A DNA stretch of 64,000 nucleotides from Bradyrhizobium lablabi (GCF_018129385.1 NZ_JAFCLN010000027.1:16673-80672); one strand, 5' to 3'. Positions 43,259 to 55,689 are shown, numbered from the stretch's first letter. A program made the numbers and translations. The notes: generated from the letters alone by a model not told the origin.

Positions 43259-44044
43259 ATGCGACGCCGGATGGTGTTTGTGGCCGCAGCTTCCGTCGTC
43301 GGGTCGATGACCGCCACGCCGCGCATGGCCGCGGCCGAGAGCCTGTTCGATTTCTTCTTTGGCGGCGCCCAGCGCCAGCAGGCGCGTCCCGCACAGGCCA
43401 CGCCGCAAACGAGCTTCTTTGCCGATCCGTTCGGCATCAACCAGCAGCAGCAGGCGCCCGCGCCGGCGCCGCGCATGGCGGGCTCCGGCCCGGCGTTTTG
43501 CGTGCGTAGCTGCGACGGAAAATATTTTTCGATCAACGCACGCGGCAATGCGACGCCGGCGCAGATGTGCCAGGCCTTTTGTCCGGCGAGCGTCACAAAA
43601 GTCTATTACGGCAGCAACATTGACTATGCCTCCGCCGCCGATGGCGAACGCTATGCCAATAGCGAGAACGCCTTTGCCTACCGCAAGGCGCTGCGCGCCG
43701 ACTGCACCTGCAACGGCCGCGATCCGGCCGGCCTTGCCCCGGTCGACCTGACGCTCGACGGCTCGCTCCGTCCGGGCGACGTGGTCGCCACCACCAGCGG
43801 GCTGGTGGCCTATACCGGCGTCAAGGTCGGCAACAGCCAGACTGCGGAGTTCACGCCGGTTGCTTCCTATCCCGGGCTGACCGCCGACGTGCGCGCGCGG
43901 CTCGGCGAGATGAAGGTGGCGCCGGTGACGGCCGAGATGGTCGCGGATGGGCCGATGCCCGAAGTGCGCGAGGTCACCGGGTCGGTATCAAGCGTGCCGA
44001 AAGCGGCTGCGCAGCCGAAGGCGAAGCGGGCGGAGTTGCAATAG
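43259..44044 (+). CDS. DUF2865 exported protein
   Basis: A 261-residue protein with a signal-like start (MVFVAAASVVGSMTATPRMA) and the DUF2865 core: FCVRSCDGKYFSINARGNAT, MCQAFCPASVTKVYYGSNID, ADCTCNGRDPAGLAPVDLTL. The paired Cys suggest disulfides in the periplasm. A Gln/Pro-rich linker (residues about 40-75) precedes the core. The family is frequent in Rhizobiales and has no known function. ATG 43259 or 43271 are possible starts; upstream frame crosses the family F repeat. Confidence 0.83.
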   Translation: MRRRMVFVAAASVVGSMTATPRMAAAESLFDFFFGGAQRQQARPAQATPQTSFFADPFGINQQQQAPAPAPRMAGSGPAFCVRSCDGKYFSINARGNATPAQMCQAFCPASVTKVYYGSNIDYASAADGERYANSENAFAYRKALRADCTCNGRDPAGLAPVDLTLDGSLRPGDVVATTSGLVAYTGVKVGNSQTAEFTPVASYPGLTADVRARLGEMKVAPVTAEMVADGPMPEVREVTGSVSSVPKAAAQPKAKRAELQ

Positions 44045-44151
44045 GACCCTCATGGTGAGGAGCGCCTCTTGGCGCGTCTCGAACCATGAGGCCCCGCTCA
44101 TGCCATTCATCCTTCGAGACGCGCGCCAAAGCGCGCTCCTCAGGATGAGGG
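44045..44151. repeat. Palindromic repeat, family C (copy 2)
   Basis: CCCTCATGGTGAGGAGCGCC..GCGTCTCGAACCATGAGG on the left and CATCCTTCGAGACGCGCG..GCGCTCCTCAGGATGAGGG on the right. Compared with copies at 8281 and 63819 the order of the two arms is swapped. It separates convergent genes. Confidence 0.85.
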
Positions 44152-44158
44152 ATAGATC

Positions 44159-44590
44159 TTACCTTCCCACGATTACGCCGATCACGTTCGGCGCCGTCAG
44201 ATATTTTTCCTCGATCGCCGCGCGCGCGGCGGCGCGGTTTTCCGGCGTCAGCAGGCCGCGCTTCTCGGCCAGGATCATCCAGCAAAAGCCCCACCAGTCC
44301 GTCAGCATGCCGTGGTCGTCGACGAGGTCGTAGCCCTGCTCGGCCGCGAAGATGCGCGCATGCGCTTCATCAAGCGAATCCAGGAAGGTGTGGTCCTCGG
44401 CCGAGAACAGGTCGTCGCTGATATCGTCTGATGTGTAGCCCCACACCGACTGGCAGACCGCATTGAACTCGCGGTCGATCTGGTCGTCATCGACGGACCG
44501 GCGGCGCGAGGCCTGGTGCAGCCGCGACAGCGTGCGCGCGAAATCGGCGATGCGGGTGAGAGCGAATTGATCGAAGGCGATGGTGGACAT
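44159..44590 (-). CDS. Conserved protein of unknown function, acidic
   Basis: A 143-residue, Asp/Glu-rich, probably soluble protein. Distinct stretches are SVDDDQIDREFNAVCQSVWG, TSDDISDDLFSAEDHTFLDS, and WWGFCWMILAEKRGLLTPEN. I do not recognise the family. No membrane segment or signal peptide. Its start lies 86 bases from the LexA-type box at 44676-44690, which serves the divergent neighbour and could serve this gene too. The 3' end abuts a family C repeat. Confidence 0.72.
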   Translation of the reverse strand: MSTIAFDQFALTRIADFARTLSRLHQASRRRSVDDDQIDREFNAVCQSVWGYTSDDISDDLFSAEDHTFLDSLDEAHARIFAAEQGYDLVDDHGMLTDWWGFCWMILAEKRGLLTPENRAAARAAIEEKYLTAPNVIGVIVGR

Positions 44591-44675
44591 GTAGTCCTCG
44601 CTAAGCTCAACAGACCATAGATGTTGTGTGGACGGCGTTTCGAATCACTATGATATATCAAAGACTTGCTAAAGT

Positions 44676-44690
44676 GTTCTTAATTCGTTC
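44676..44690. promoter_or_regulatory. LexA-type (SOS) box, first copy
   Basis: GTTC-TTAATTC-GTTC matches the alphaproteobacterial SOS consensus GTTC-N7-GTTC exactly. It lies in a 22-base segment (44669-44690) that recurs with one change at 45294-45315. A possible promoter brackets it (TTGCTA at 44666-44671, TCTAGT at 44689-44694, 17 bases apart). The box ends 29 bases before ATG 44720. Confidence 0.6.
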
Positions 44691-44719
44691 TAGTGAAGCT
44701 TTCCTGGGGATTGCGGGCC

Positions 44720-45214
44720 ATGGACAAGGCAAAAGCCGTCGAGATTCAAGCGCATCTTTTAAGGGCCGCCAGGGCCATCAACCGCGCAGAGGCAATCATA
44801 TCATCGCTGGATGCCGACGACAGAAAGAGCCTTTTCAATCCCCTCTGGAACGTCGTCCAACCACTGCATTTCCAATTATTGCACGCGATCTACAAACAGC
44901 ACCCGGACCTACAGCCACCGGCAAAGGGCAGGCGCTTCGTCGACACAAAGCGGCGATGGAAAGAAGTTGTGCTGCCCGAATCTGTTTCGGAAAGCGATCT
45001 CGATGCGATCATCTTTTCCGTCGTTAGTACGCAGTGGCGGAAAGTCGCAATGGTGATCGTCAAAGCTGGAGAGAAGTGTCAGGCGCGCAACCTGCCGGTC
45101 GACCACGAGGTGATTGGCGTGCGCATTCGTTTTCTGAGCGAGACGGACCGCCTCGACAGCCAAGGCGATGTGCGCAAATGGCGCTTTAGCGAGATAAGAC
45201 TACCCGCACGATAA
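44720..45214 (+). CDS. Unknown protein behind a LexA-type box
   Basis: A 164-residue soluble protein; a GTG at 44693 would add nine residues but starts three bases from the LexA-type box, so ATG 44720 is preferred. The N-terminal half looks helical (MDKAKAVEIQAHLLRAARAI), with WNVVQPLHFQLLHAIYKQHP in the middle; the C-terminal half is mixed (WRKVAMVIVKAGEKCQARN, GVRIRFLSETDRLDSQGD). I do not recognise it. Codon use is less GC-biased than in neighbours, which hints at acquisition. The operator suggests induction by DNA damage. Confidence 0.7.
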   Translation: MDKAKAVEIQAHLLRAARAINRAEAIISSLDADDRKSLFNPLWNVVQPLHFQLLHAIYKQHPDLQPPAKGRRFVDTKRRWKEVVLPESVSESDLDAIIFSVVSTQWRKVAMVIVKAGEKCQARNLPVDHEVIGVRIRFLSETDRLDSQGDVRKWRFSEIRLPAR

Positions 45215-45232
45215 GGCTGCCAACAGCGATCC

Positions 45233-45293
45233 TCACTGCGCCGCCGACAGCACCCTGTCGCCGCAGTAATTCGCAAAAAACTTGGCCGCCGCA
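45233..45293 (-). pseudogene. 3' remnant of a small Cys-rich secreted protein gene
   Basis: On the minus strand this reads KFFANYCGDRVLSAAQ and a stop, matching KFYANYCGDRMVSAM at the end of the gene at 45914-46144. An extra G shifts the frame just before KF, and the similarity stops at 45293, exactly where the 22-base LexA-box segment begins. It is the broken end of a second copy, cut off by a rearrangement. Confidence 0.75.
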
Positions 45294-45300
45294 CTAAAGT

Positions 45301-45315
45301 GTTCTTAGTTCGTTC
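45301..45315. promoter_or_regulatory. LexA-type (SOS) box, second copy
   Basis: GTTC-TTAGTTC-GTTC, an exact GTTC-N7-GTTC match, differing from the first copy by one base within a shared 22-base segment. It lies about 130-150 bases before the superinfection-immunity-like gene and directly beside the gene remnant. Confidence 0.55.
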
Positions 45316-45461
45316 CCTGCGAAAAAGATGTCTCTTCAACCTTGCCGCGCAATCGCGCTCTGGCCGGCTTTTTCCCCACGTTCAATCGAAAACTGACGCT
45401 GGCAAGTTTTAATGGATTGCGGCACCTTGAACCGTCTTTTTGGATTATGAGGGGCTTTAAG

Positions 45462-45809
45462 GTGGAATCGATATTAAAGGTGCTGGCGATCGTTGTGATT
45501 GCGGCCATTTTCCTCGGCTTCTTTTTCGCGCCGTCGATCATCGCGTACCGTCGGCAACACGCCTATAGATACGTCATTCTGGGCATAAATCTCTTTACGG
45601 GCCTTTCGGGCATTGGATGGCTGATCGCCATCGTCTGGGCGCTCTGGCCTGCCGAAAAGAGTCTCACTGATCCTGTCCTGGGGAATGTCACCGGTCTTGG
45701 ATATCGCAATACCGGCGACACGCAGGGCGCCGTCGCTTATGGCGTCGAACGCGGCTACGACGAAGAACGCGCCGCTCATGAGGAGCGGCAGCGCACGCGG
45801 GCGAGGTAA
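45462..45809 (+). CDS. Superinfection-immunity-like (Imm family) small membrane protein
   Basis: About 115 residues with two membrane helices near the N terminus (VLAIVVIAAIFLGFFFAP and LFTGLSGIGWLIAIVWALWP) joined by PSIIAYRRQHAYRYVILGIN. PS(I/L)IA..R...N...G..GIGWL.A..WA is the pattern of the Imm_superinfect family named after the phage T4 immunity protein. The C-terminal 40 residues are polar. GTG 45462 is preferred because GGGG lies seven bases before it; ATG 45447 adds five residues and has no such site. It lies downstream of the second LexA-type box. Confidence 0.7.
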   Translation: MESILKVLAIVVIAAIFLGFFFAPSIIAYRRQHAYRYVILGINLFTGLSGIGWLIAIVWALWPAEKSLTDPVLGNVTGLGYRNTGDTQGAVAYGVERGYDEERAAHEERQRTRAR

Positions 45810-45913
45810 AACCGGCCCCAGACTCTGCGACGGTGTGAAAAAGCTCAAGATGCCAAGTCCATGGCGCTTTGGCGAAGTACGATCGATGACGTCATCGCCG
45901 TGAGATGAATATC

Positions 45914-46144
45914 TCACATTGCCGACACCATCCTGTCGCCGCAGTAGTTCGCGTAAAACTTGCCGCCGCACTGGCGCTTCATTGCGGCGCAGCGGGCGGC
46001 GGGGGAAGCGCCTTTTGCGACGCTGAAACCGCAGGTCAGGCCGTCGGCGCTGCGGCCGCTCTTGCCCTGGGCGAATGCCGCGCTGGAGACGCTGACGCAG
46101 ATAATCAGCAGTACCGCAGCGACGATTTCGATGATCAGCCTCAT
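45914..46144 (-). CDS. Small Cys-rich exported protein
   Basis: A 76-residue protein with a signal peptide (MRLIIEIVAAVLLIICVSVS then SAAFAQG) and a short mature part with four Cys (LTCGFSVAKGASPAARCAAM, QCGGKFYANYCGDRM). The function is unknown; disulfide pairing is likely. A broken relative of its 3' end lies 0.65 kb away at 45233-45293. Transcription would run from the glgP upstream region toward the immunity-like gene. Confidence 0.75.
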   Translation of the reverse strand: MRLIIEIVAAVLLIICVSVSSAAFAQGKSGRSADGLTCGFSVAKGASPAARCAAMKRQCGGKFYANYCGDRMVSAM

Positions 46145-46339
46145 GGCGTGATCCTCCCCTGAATTTGCGCCATCCCTCGCGCTTCCGGCGAATTATAGCA
46201 CCGAAAACCGCCGCGAGGGGCCGGTGGAACCGGCCCGTTCCTTGCATAAAAACACGGCAGTGTCGTGCACAACGCCGCCTCCGGTGGTTTCGGTTGCGGT
46301 GTAAGGCGCATATTGTTTGGGTGAGTCACACTGTCGGGA

Positions 46340-48871
<2,532 letters not shown>

Positions 48872-48944
48872 TTTCGGCTGACGGAAGTCGATTACGTCAG
48901 GCGTCATTGAATTTGGCGTGCGAGCCCGCGATATTGCTCTTGGG

Positions 48945-49061
48945 CGTCATTGCGAGGAGCCAACGGGTCGCGCGAATGCGCGCCCGATGACAGGCTCCGC
49001 GACGAAGCAATCCACACTTGCTTCCTGGCTTCTGGATTGCTTCGCTTCGCTCGCAATGACG
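48945..49061. repeat. Palindromic repeat, family A (copy 3)
   Basis: CGTCATTGCGAGGAGCCAAC..GACGAAGCAATCCA on the left and TGGATTGCTTCGCTTCGCTC then GCAATGACG on the right. A GCGCGAATGCGCGC hairpin lies within the left arm. It sits between glgP and the thioesterase gene. Confidence 0.82.
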
Positions 49062-49072
49062 AAAGGCTGGAA

Positions 49073-49891
49073 ATGCTCACCAAGACGCCGCACCTTTTTG
49101 ACGACGCCACAAAAATCACCGCCGGTGACAGCAGATGGCAGGGGCAGACCAGCCCGGATTACTGGGCGTTTGTCGGCCCGTTCGGCGGTTGCACGGCCGC
49201 AACCATTTTGCGCGCGCTGATCGACCATCCGCAGCGCGCGGGCGATCCGCTGGCGATGACCGTCAATTACTGCGCGCCGGTCGCCGAAGGCACCTTCGAT
49301 CTCGACGTGCGGCTGGTGAAGGCCAACCGCTCCAGCCAGCACTGGTGCGTGGAGATGACGCAAGGCGGCGGCGATGTTGCGACGCTCGCCACCGCCGTGT
49401 TCGCCGAGCGCCGTCCGTCCTGGTCGCACGCGCAGGCCGCCTATCCCGGTGCAAAGGCATTCGAGGAAACGCTGCCCTACACGAAGGTCAACGTTCCCTG
49501 GGCGAGGCAGTACGATTTTCGCTTCGTTGAAGGTGAGCCGAAATTCGGCGGCGCGCCGTCCTCGGCGCCGCCGGACTCCTACTCGAAACTGTGGATCGGC
49601 GATCAGGTGCCGCGCAGGATCGATCTCCTCTCGCTGCTGTCGATGTCGGACGCCTTCTTCGGCCGCATCTTCCACGCCAAGCGCGAGTTCGTGCCGTTCG
49701 GCACGGTGTCGCTGACGACCTATTTCCACGTCTCCGCGGAAGATCTCGCGGCCGAGGACATCACGCGTGTGCTGGCGGTCGCGGATGCAAAGATCTTCAA
49801 CAAGAGCTATGGCGACCAGAACGGTGAATTGTGGTCGCCGAACGGACGCCTGCTCGCCACCACGACGCAAATCGCGTATTTCAAGGCTTGA
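49073..49891 (+). CDS. Thioesterase family protein (double hot-dog)
   Basis: A 272-residue protein resembling acyl-CoA thioesterases of the TesB-like, two-domain hot-dog type. The first domain has DYWAFVGPFGGCTAATILRA and GDPLAMTVNYCAPVAEGTFD, the second LLSLLSMSDAFFGRIFH and FGTVSLTTYFHVS. ATG 49073 (MLTKTPHLFDDATK) was chosen; the upstream frame is translated family A repeat. Substrate chain length is unknown. It precedes the arginase gene without obvious link. Confidence 0.83.
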   Translation: MLTKTPHLFDDATKITAGDSRWQGQTSPDYWAFVGPFGGCTAATILRALIDHPQRAGDPLAMTVNYCAPVAEGTFDLDVRLVKANRSSQHWCVEMTQGGGDVATLATAVFAERRPSWSHAQAAYPGAKAFEETLPYTKVNVPWARQYDFRFVEGEPKFGGAPSSAPPDSYSKLWIGDQVPRRIDLLSLLSMSDAFFGRIFHAKREFVPFGTVSLTTYFHVSAEDLAAEDITRVLAVADAKIFNKSYGDQNGELWSPNGRLLATTTQIAYFKA

Positions 49892-49926
49892 GGGAACATT
49901 AGAGCATCGTTCCCGTTCGGAGCTGC

Positions 49927-50898
49927 ATGTCTGATTTGAGCGAACCGAACCAGCCCCGCATCGCGCTGCTCGGCGTCCCCATCGAGATCGGCGCCTCGCA
50001 GGCCGGCACGCTGATGGGGCCCGATGCGCTGCGCACGGCGGGCATCGCGCGCCTGCTCGAACAGCTTGAATTTTCGGTGGAAGATTTTGGCAACATCGCG
50101 CGGCCCGCCATCATCTCCGATGGCCCGCCGCCGGCCAACGCCAAATTCTATGACGAGGTCAAATCCTGGATCCGCGTTCTCAGCGAACAGGCCTATGCGC
50201 TCGCCCGCTCCGGCGCGGTGCCGATCTTCATGGGCGGCGATCATTCGCTCTCGATGGGATCGGTCAACGGCGTCGCGCGCTATTGGCAAGAACAGGGCCG
50301 TCCGTTGTTCGTGCTGTGGCTCGATGCGCATGCTGATTACAACACGCCTGACACGACGCTGACCGGCAACATGCACGGCATGTCGGCGGCGTTCCTCTGC
50401 GGCGAGAAAGGCCTCGATCATCTCCTCGGCAACCAGCCGCGCGCCTCGATCACGCCGGACCAGCTCGATCTGTTCGGCATCCGCTCGATCGATCCCTTGG
50501 AAAAGAAGCTGGTGCACGACCGCCGCGTGGCGATTGCCGATATGCGCGCGATCGACGAATTCGGCGTCGGCGTGCTGATCCGCCGCGTGATCGAGCGCGT
50601 CAGGGCGAAGAACGGCGTGCTGCATCTATCCTTCGATGTCGATTTCCTCGATCCCGGCGTAGCACCCGGCGTCGGCACCACCGTGCCGGGCGGCGCGACC
50701 TATCGCGAGGCGCATCTCATCATGGAGCTGCTGCACGATTCCGGCCTTGTGAGCTCGGTCGACATCGTCGAGCTCAATCCCTTCCTCGACGAGCGCGGCC
50801 GCACCGCGCGAGTCGCGGTCGAGCTGCTCGGAAGCCTGTTCGGACTACAGATCACCGACCGGCGCACGCCGACGAATGCAATGCTGCCGGGCAGATAG
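49927..50898 (+). CDS. rocF: Arginase
   Basis: A 323-residue ureohydrolase that converts arginine to ornithine and urea. All manganese-binding motifs are visible: GGDHSLSMG, WLDAHADYNTPDT and LSFDVDFLDPGVAPG, with SVDIVELNPFLD carrying the C-terminal Glu. GNMHGMSAAFLCG and the substrate-specificity loop fit arginase rather than agmatinase. GGAG precedes ATG 49927. The following minus-strand genes (solute-binding protein, DJ-1/PfpI protein, GlxA-type regulator) could belong to the same nitrogen metabolism, which is conjecture. Confidence 0.93.
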   Translation: MSDLSEPNQPRIALLGVPIEIGASQAGTLMGPDALRTAGIARLLEQLEFSVEDFGNIARPAIISDGPPPANAKFYDEVKSWIRVLSEQAYALARSGAVPIFMGGDHSLSMGSVNGVARYWQEQGRPLFVLWLDAHADYNTPDTTLTGNMHGMSAAFLCGEKGLDHLLGNQPRASITPDQLDLFGIRSIDPLEKKLVHDRRVAIADMRAIDEFGVGVLIRRVIERVRAKNGVLHLSFDVDFLDPGVAPGVGTTVPGGATYREAHLIMELLHDSGLVSSVDIVELNPFLDERGRTARVAVELLGSLFGLQITDRRTPTNAMLPGR

Positions 50899-50930
50899 AA
50901 ACTGGCCGCCGCCCTCCCGACGCACCGCGT

Positions 50931-52157
50931 TCAATGGCCTCGCTTGACCAACGGGCATTCACTGTCCGCCAATGGCGCGTAGACGTCGCCGCTCGGGATT
51001 TTTTCGAGCACGTCGTAATATTCCCAGTTCGTCTTCACCTCGGCGGCATCCTTCACCTGGACGAGGAAGAAGTCGTGCACGAGCTTGCCGTCGTCGCGCA
51101 CCGTCGCGCCCCGCGCGTAGAAGTCGTCGACGGGCATCGAACGCATCTTCTCCAGCACCGGATCCGTTGCATCGGTGCCTGCCGCTGCGACGGCTTTCAG
51201 ATAATGGTTCACGCCGGAGTAAACCGCAGCCTGTGGCGCTGTCGGCATGGCGCCGCGAAGCTTGAAAAAGCGCTGGCCAAAGGCCCGGGTCTCGTCGTTC
51301 AACGCCCAGTACCACGCCGTGAGCGTGGTCAGGCCCTTGGCGATTTTCGGACCCATGGCGTGAACATCGGTGATGAACATCAATTCGGCCACAGGCTTCT
51401 GGCTGCCTTTATCCATGCCGAACTCGTGCCATTGCTTCATCAAGGTCGCCAGTTGCTCGCCGGCATTGGCAAAGGCGATCACCTTGGCTCCGGACGCCTT
51501 CGCCTGGAGGATGAAAGAGCTATAATCCGCGTTGCCGATCGGGTGATACACGGCGCCGAGTGACTTGCCACCTGCCGCCGCGAGCACGCGCTGCGACTCG
51601 GACACCATGTTCTTGCCGAACGCATAATCGGCCGCGATGAAGAACCAGCTGTCGTAGCCTTGCGAGACCAGCTTGCGGATCGGCCCCGATACCAGATTGT
51701 AGGAATCGTGAAGCCACGCCAGCCCGTTGCGCGAGCATTGCTTGCCCGCAAGATCGGTCGTCGCCACCGCCGAATACACCGCAATCCTGTTCTTGTCGCG
51801 TACCAGCGACTGGATCGCCAGTCCGACCGCCGAGTTCGACACGTCGGCAACCATGTCGAGGCCGTCGACGTCAAACCATTTCCGGACGATGCCAACCCCG
51901 ATATCGGGCTTGTTCTGGTGGTCCGCGGCCAGGATCTCGACCTTGATCGACGGGACCAGTTTCTGAAAATCTTCCGCCGCCATCCTTGCGGCAGTGACGG
52001 AGCCTGATCCCGACAAGTCGGACAGCGGGCCAGTCTGGTCATTGATGACGCCGATCCGGACGACGCCGCCGGAGAGCTCGGCCGCGCCGGCGGGGAGATT
52101 TGATCCGATGAAAGCACTGACGATCAGAAGGGTAGCGATGCGGCAGTTCCAGACCAT
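50931..52157 (-). CDS. ABC-transporter substrate-binding protein, branched-chain amino acid (LivK) type
   Basis: A 408-residue periplasmic binding protein with signal peptide (CRIATLLIVSAFIGSNLPAG then AAELSGG). The mature part begins VVRIGVINDQTGPLSDLSGS, the Peripla_BP_6 opening, and contains VSNSAVGLAIQSLVRDK and WFFIAADYAFGKNMV, typical of this type. No permease or ATPase gene is adjacent, so it is an orphan component. Ligand unknown; amino acids, amides, urea or aromatic acids are all possible for the family. Confidence 0.9.
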   Translation of the reverse strand: MVWNCRIATLLIVSAFIGSNLPAGAAELSGGVVRIGVINDQTGPLSDLSGSGSVTAARMAAEDFQKLVPSIKVEILAADHQNKPDIGVGIVRKWFDVDGLDMVADVSNSAVGLAIQSLVRDKNRIAVYSAVATTDLAGKQCSRNGLAWLHDSYNLVSGPIRKLVSQGYDSWFFIAADYAFGKNMVSESQRVLAAAGGKSLGAVYHPIGNADYSSFILQAKASGAKVIAFANAGEQLATLMKQWHEFGMDKGSQKPVAELMFITDVHAMGPKIAKGLTTLTAWYWALNDETRAFGQRFFKLRGAMPTAPQAAVYSGVNHYLKAVAAAGTDATDPVLEKMRSMPVDDFYARGATVRDDGKLVHDFFLVQVKDAAEVKTNWEYYDVLEKIPSGDVYAPLADSECPLVKRGH

Positions 52158-52211
52158 GCGAATACCTTTCCAATGAATGGCGCTAAGGCTTCCCTCCCAT
52201 TGACGCGCAGC

Positions 52212-52913
52212 TTAAGCAGCCGCCCTTGATTTGAGCTTTGCAACAGCCTTCTGCACCGCCGCCGCACGCCTGCGAAGCCAGGGTTCGGCGTCCGTCCGCA
52301 TGCGCGAAATCAGTTCAGGCGGGGCATTCTGCACCGTGATGTCGAACGGCGGTTGCGGCTGATATTCCAGCATGAGCTGGAGGTTCTTGGCGATCTCTTC
52401 GCCGCAGAGTTCGGCTGCGACCTGGAAGCCGAAATCGATCCCCGCCGTGACGCCGCCGCCGGAAATGCGGTTACGATCGACCACGACGCGCTCGTCGACC
52501 GCGATCGCCCCGAAGGCGGCAAGCTGGTCGCTCATCAGCCAATGGCAGGCCGACCGATATCCTTCGATGAGTCCCGCGGCGCCGAGGATCAGGCAACCCG
52601 CACAAACCGAGGTGATGTACCGCGCCGATCCACCTTTCTCGCGAACGAACGCAATCACCTCGTCATCGTCCATGGTGTCGACCTGCCCCGGGCCACCGCC
52701 GATGCAGAACACATCCAGGTCCGGACAGTCGGCGAATGTCGTGGTCGGCAGCAGTGGCAGACCGACGTCGCTGACGACGGGTTCGATGCGTTTCCACAGC
52801 AGATGCATCCGAACATTCGGCAGGCGGGCAAACACCTCGAACGGTCCGGTGACGTCCAGTTGGGTCATCCCCGGATAGTACAGAATTCCAATCTCGATCC
52901 GCTTGCCGGACAT
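52212..52913 (-). CDS. DJ-1/PfpI family protein (isonitrile hydratase-like)
   Basis: A 233-residue class-I glutamine-amidotransferase-fold protein. RIEIGILYYPGMTQLDVTGP at the start and VFCIGGGPGQVDTMDDDEV lead to the nucleophile elbow SVCAGCLILGAAGLIEGYR with its Cys; HWLMSDQLAAFGA follows with His. The order matches the isonitrile hydratase/InhA-like group. Function here is not established. GAGGGAGCGAGG precedes ATG 52913. It is divergent from a regulator (53019) that contains the same fold as its sensor domain, and it lies downstream of no other gene. Confidence 0.87.
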   Translation of the reverse strand: MSGKRIEIGILYYPGMTQLDVTGPFEVFARLPNVRMHLLWKRIEPVVSDVGLPLLPTTTFADCPDLDVFCIGGGPGQVDTMDDDEVIAFVREKGGSARYITSVCAGCLILGAAGLIEGYRSACHWLMSDQLAAFGAIAVDERVVVDRNRISGGGVTAGIDFGFQVAAELCGEEIAKNLQLMLEYQPQPPFDITVQNAPPELISRMRTDAEPWLRRRAAAVQKAVAKLKSRAAA

Positions 52914-53018
52914 GCCTCGCTCCCTCTTTGAAACGAGCGCAAGTTGACAGGCCGGCCGGTTTGCCGAAATGTCATAATACACGCAATTTCTGCCAAGGAC
53001 TCCTGCTGAGGCTGGCTG

Positions 53019-54005
53019 ATGGTCCGTTCTGCCGCTCGCCGCGTGGTCTTCGTTCTTTTCGAGGACTGCCTGTTGCTCGACTTCGCCGGGCCGCTACAGG
53101 CATTCGAGCTTGCCTGTGAAACATCAGAGACCGGGCGTGCACCCTATGTCTGGCAAATCTGCTCGTTGAAGGGCGGGCCGGTCAAAACCTCTTCCGGCCT
53201 GGAGGTGATGACGACGGCGCTCTCCGAATGCGCCCGAAACGGTATCGATACCCTCATCGTGGGCGGTGGCCCCGGCGTCCATCGCGCTGCCGCCGAGGCC
53301 GCATTGGTCGACTGGTTTCGTTCAGCGGCGCCGAAGGTCCGGCGTGTCTGCTCCGTCTGCACCGGCACGTTCGTTCTGGCCGCAGCCGGCCTGCTGCAAG
53401 GGCGATCCGCGGTCACTCATTGGGGTTCCTGCGACTTATTGCGCGCCAAATATCCCGACGTTTCGGTCCTGGTTGATCCGGTCTTCGTTCACGACCGCGG
53501 AATCTGGACGTCCGCGGGCGTGACGGCAGGCATCGATCTCGCGCTCACGCTACTGGAAGACGATCTCGGACACCGCGAAGCCATGCGTATCGCGCGGCGC
53601 CTGGTCGTATTCCTCAAGCGGCCAGGCGGGCAGGCCCAGTTCAGCGTGCCGCTATCGCTACAGTCATCCGAAGACCGGGCATTCGAGGGTATCTCGACCT
53701 GGATTCAGGACAATCTCGCCCGCGATCTGCGCGTCGAGGATCTGGCCGAAAGAGCGGGCATGAGCCCCCGCACATTCGCGCGCGTTTTCCGGCAGAAGAC
53801 CGGCCGCACTCCGGGCAAGGTGGTGGAAGAGCTGCGCGTCGAAGCCGCCCGTCGGGCGCTGGAAGAATCAGCATCGAGCCTCAAGCAGATCGCCGCGCGC
53901 GCCGGATTTCAGAGCGAAGAGCATTTGCGGCGCGCTTTCCGCCGCCGCCTGAACGTGCTGCCGCAGGATTACCGCGATCGATTTCATCGGGGGCAGAGGC
54001 AGTAG
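53019..54005 (+). CDS. GlxA-family transcriptional regulator (DJ-1/PfpI + AraC-type HTH)
   Basis: A 328-residue two-domain regulator. Residues about 7-185 form a DJ-1/PfpI-like domain (VVFVLFEDCLLLDFAGPLQA; IVGGGPGVHRAA; VCSVCTGTFVLAAAGLLQGR) and the C-terminal third has two AraC-type helix-turn-helix motifs (VEDLAERAGMSPRTFARVFR, LKQIAARAGFQSEEHLRRAF). It probably controls the divergent DJ-1/PfpI gene; inducer unknown. Regulators of this kind often act in quaternary-amine or amino-acid catabolism, which suits the nearby arginase only loosely. Confidence 0.92.
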   Translation: MVRSAARRVVFVLFEDCLLLDFAGPLQAFELACETSETGRAPYVWQICSLKGGPVKTSSGLEVMTTALSECARNGIDTLIVGGGPGVHRAAAEAALVDWFRSAAPKVRRVCSVCTGTFVLAAAGLLQGRSAVTHWGSCDLLRAKYPDVSVLVDPVFVHDRGIWTSAGVTAGIDLALTLLEDDLGHREAMRIARRLVVFLKRPGGQAQFSVPLSLQSSEDRAFEGISTWIQDNLARDLRVEDLAERAGMSPRTFARVFRQKTGRTPGKVVEELRVEAARRALEESASSLKQIAARAGFQSEEHLRRAFRRRLNVLPQDYRDRFHRGQRQ

Positions 54006-54021
54006 CGCAGCGGCACGAAAA

Positions 54022-54044
54022 AGGGCGGCTCATCGAGCCGCCCT
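54022..54044. terminator. Bidirectional hairpin terminator between convergent genes
   Basis: AGGGCGGCTC-ATC-GAGCCGCCCT forms a perfect 10-base-pair stem with a three-base loop. An A-run precedes it on the plus strand (T-run for minus transcripts). It lies between the ends of the GlxA-type gene and pckA. Confidence 0.75.
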
Positions 54045-54072
54045 CCACATTACCCGGCATAGGTTTGTCAGA

Positions 54073-55689
<1,617 letters not shown>

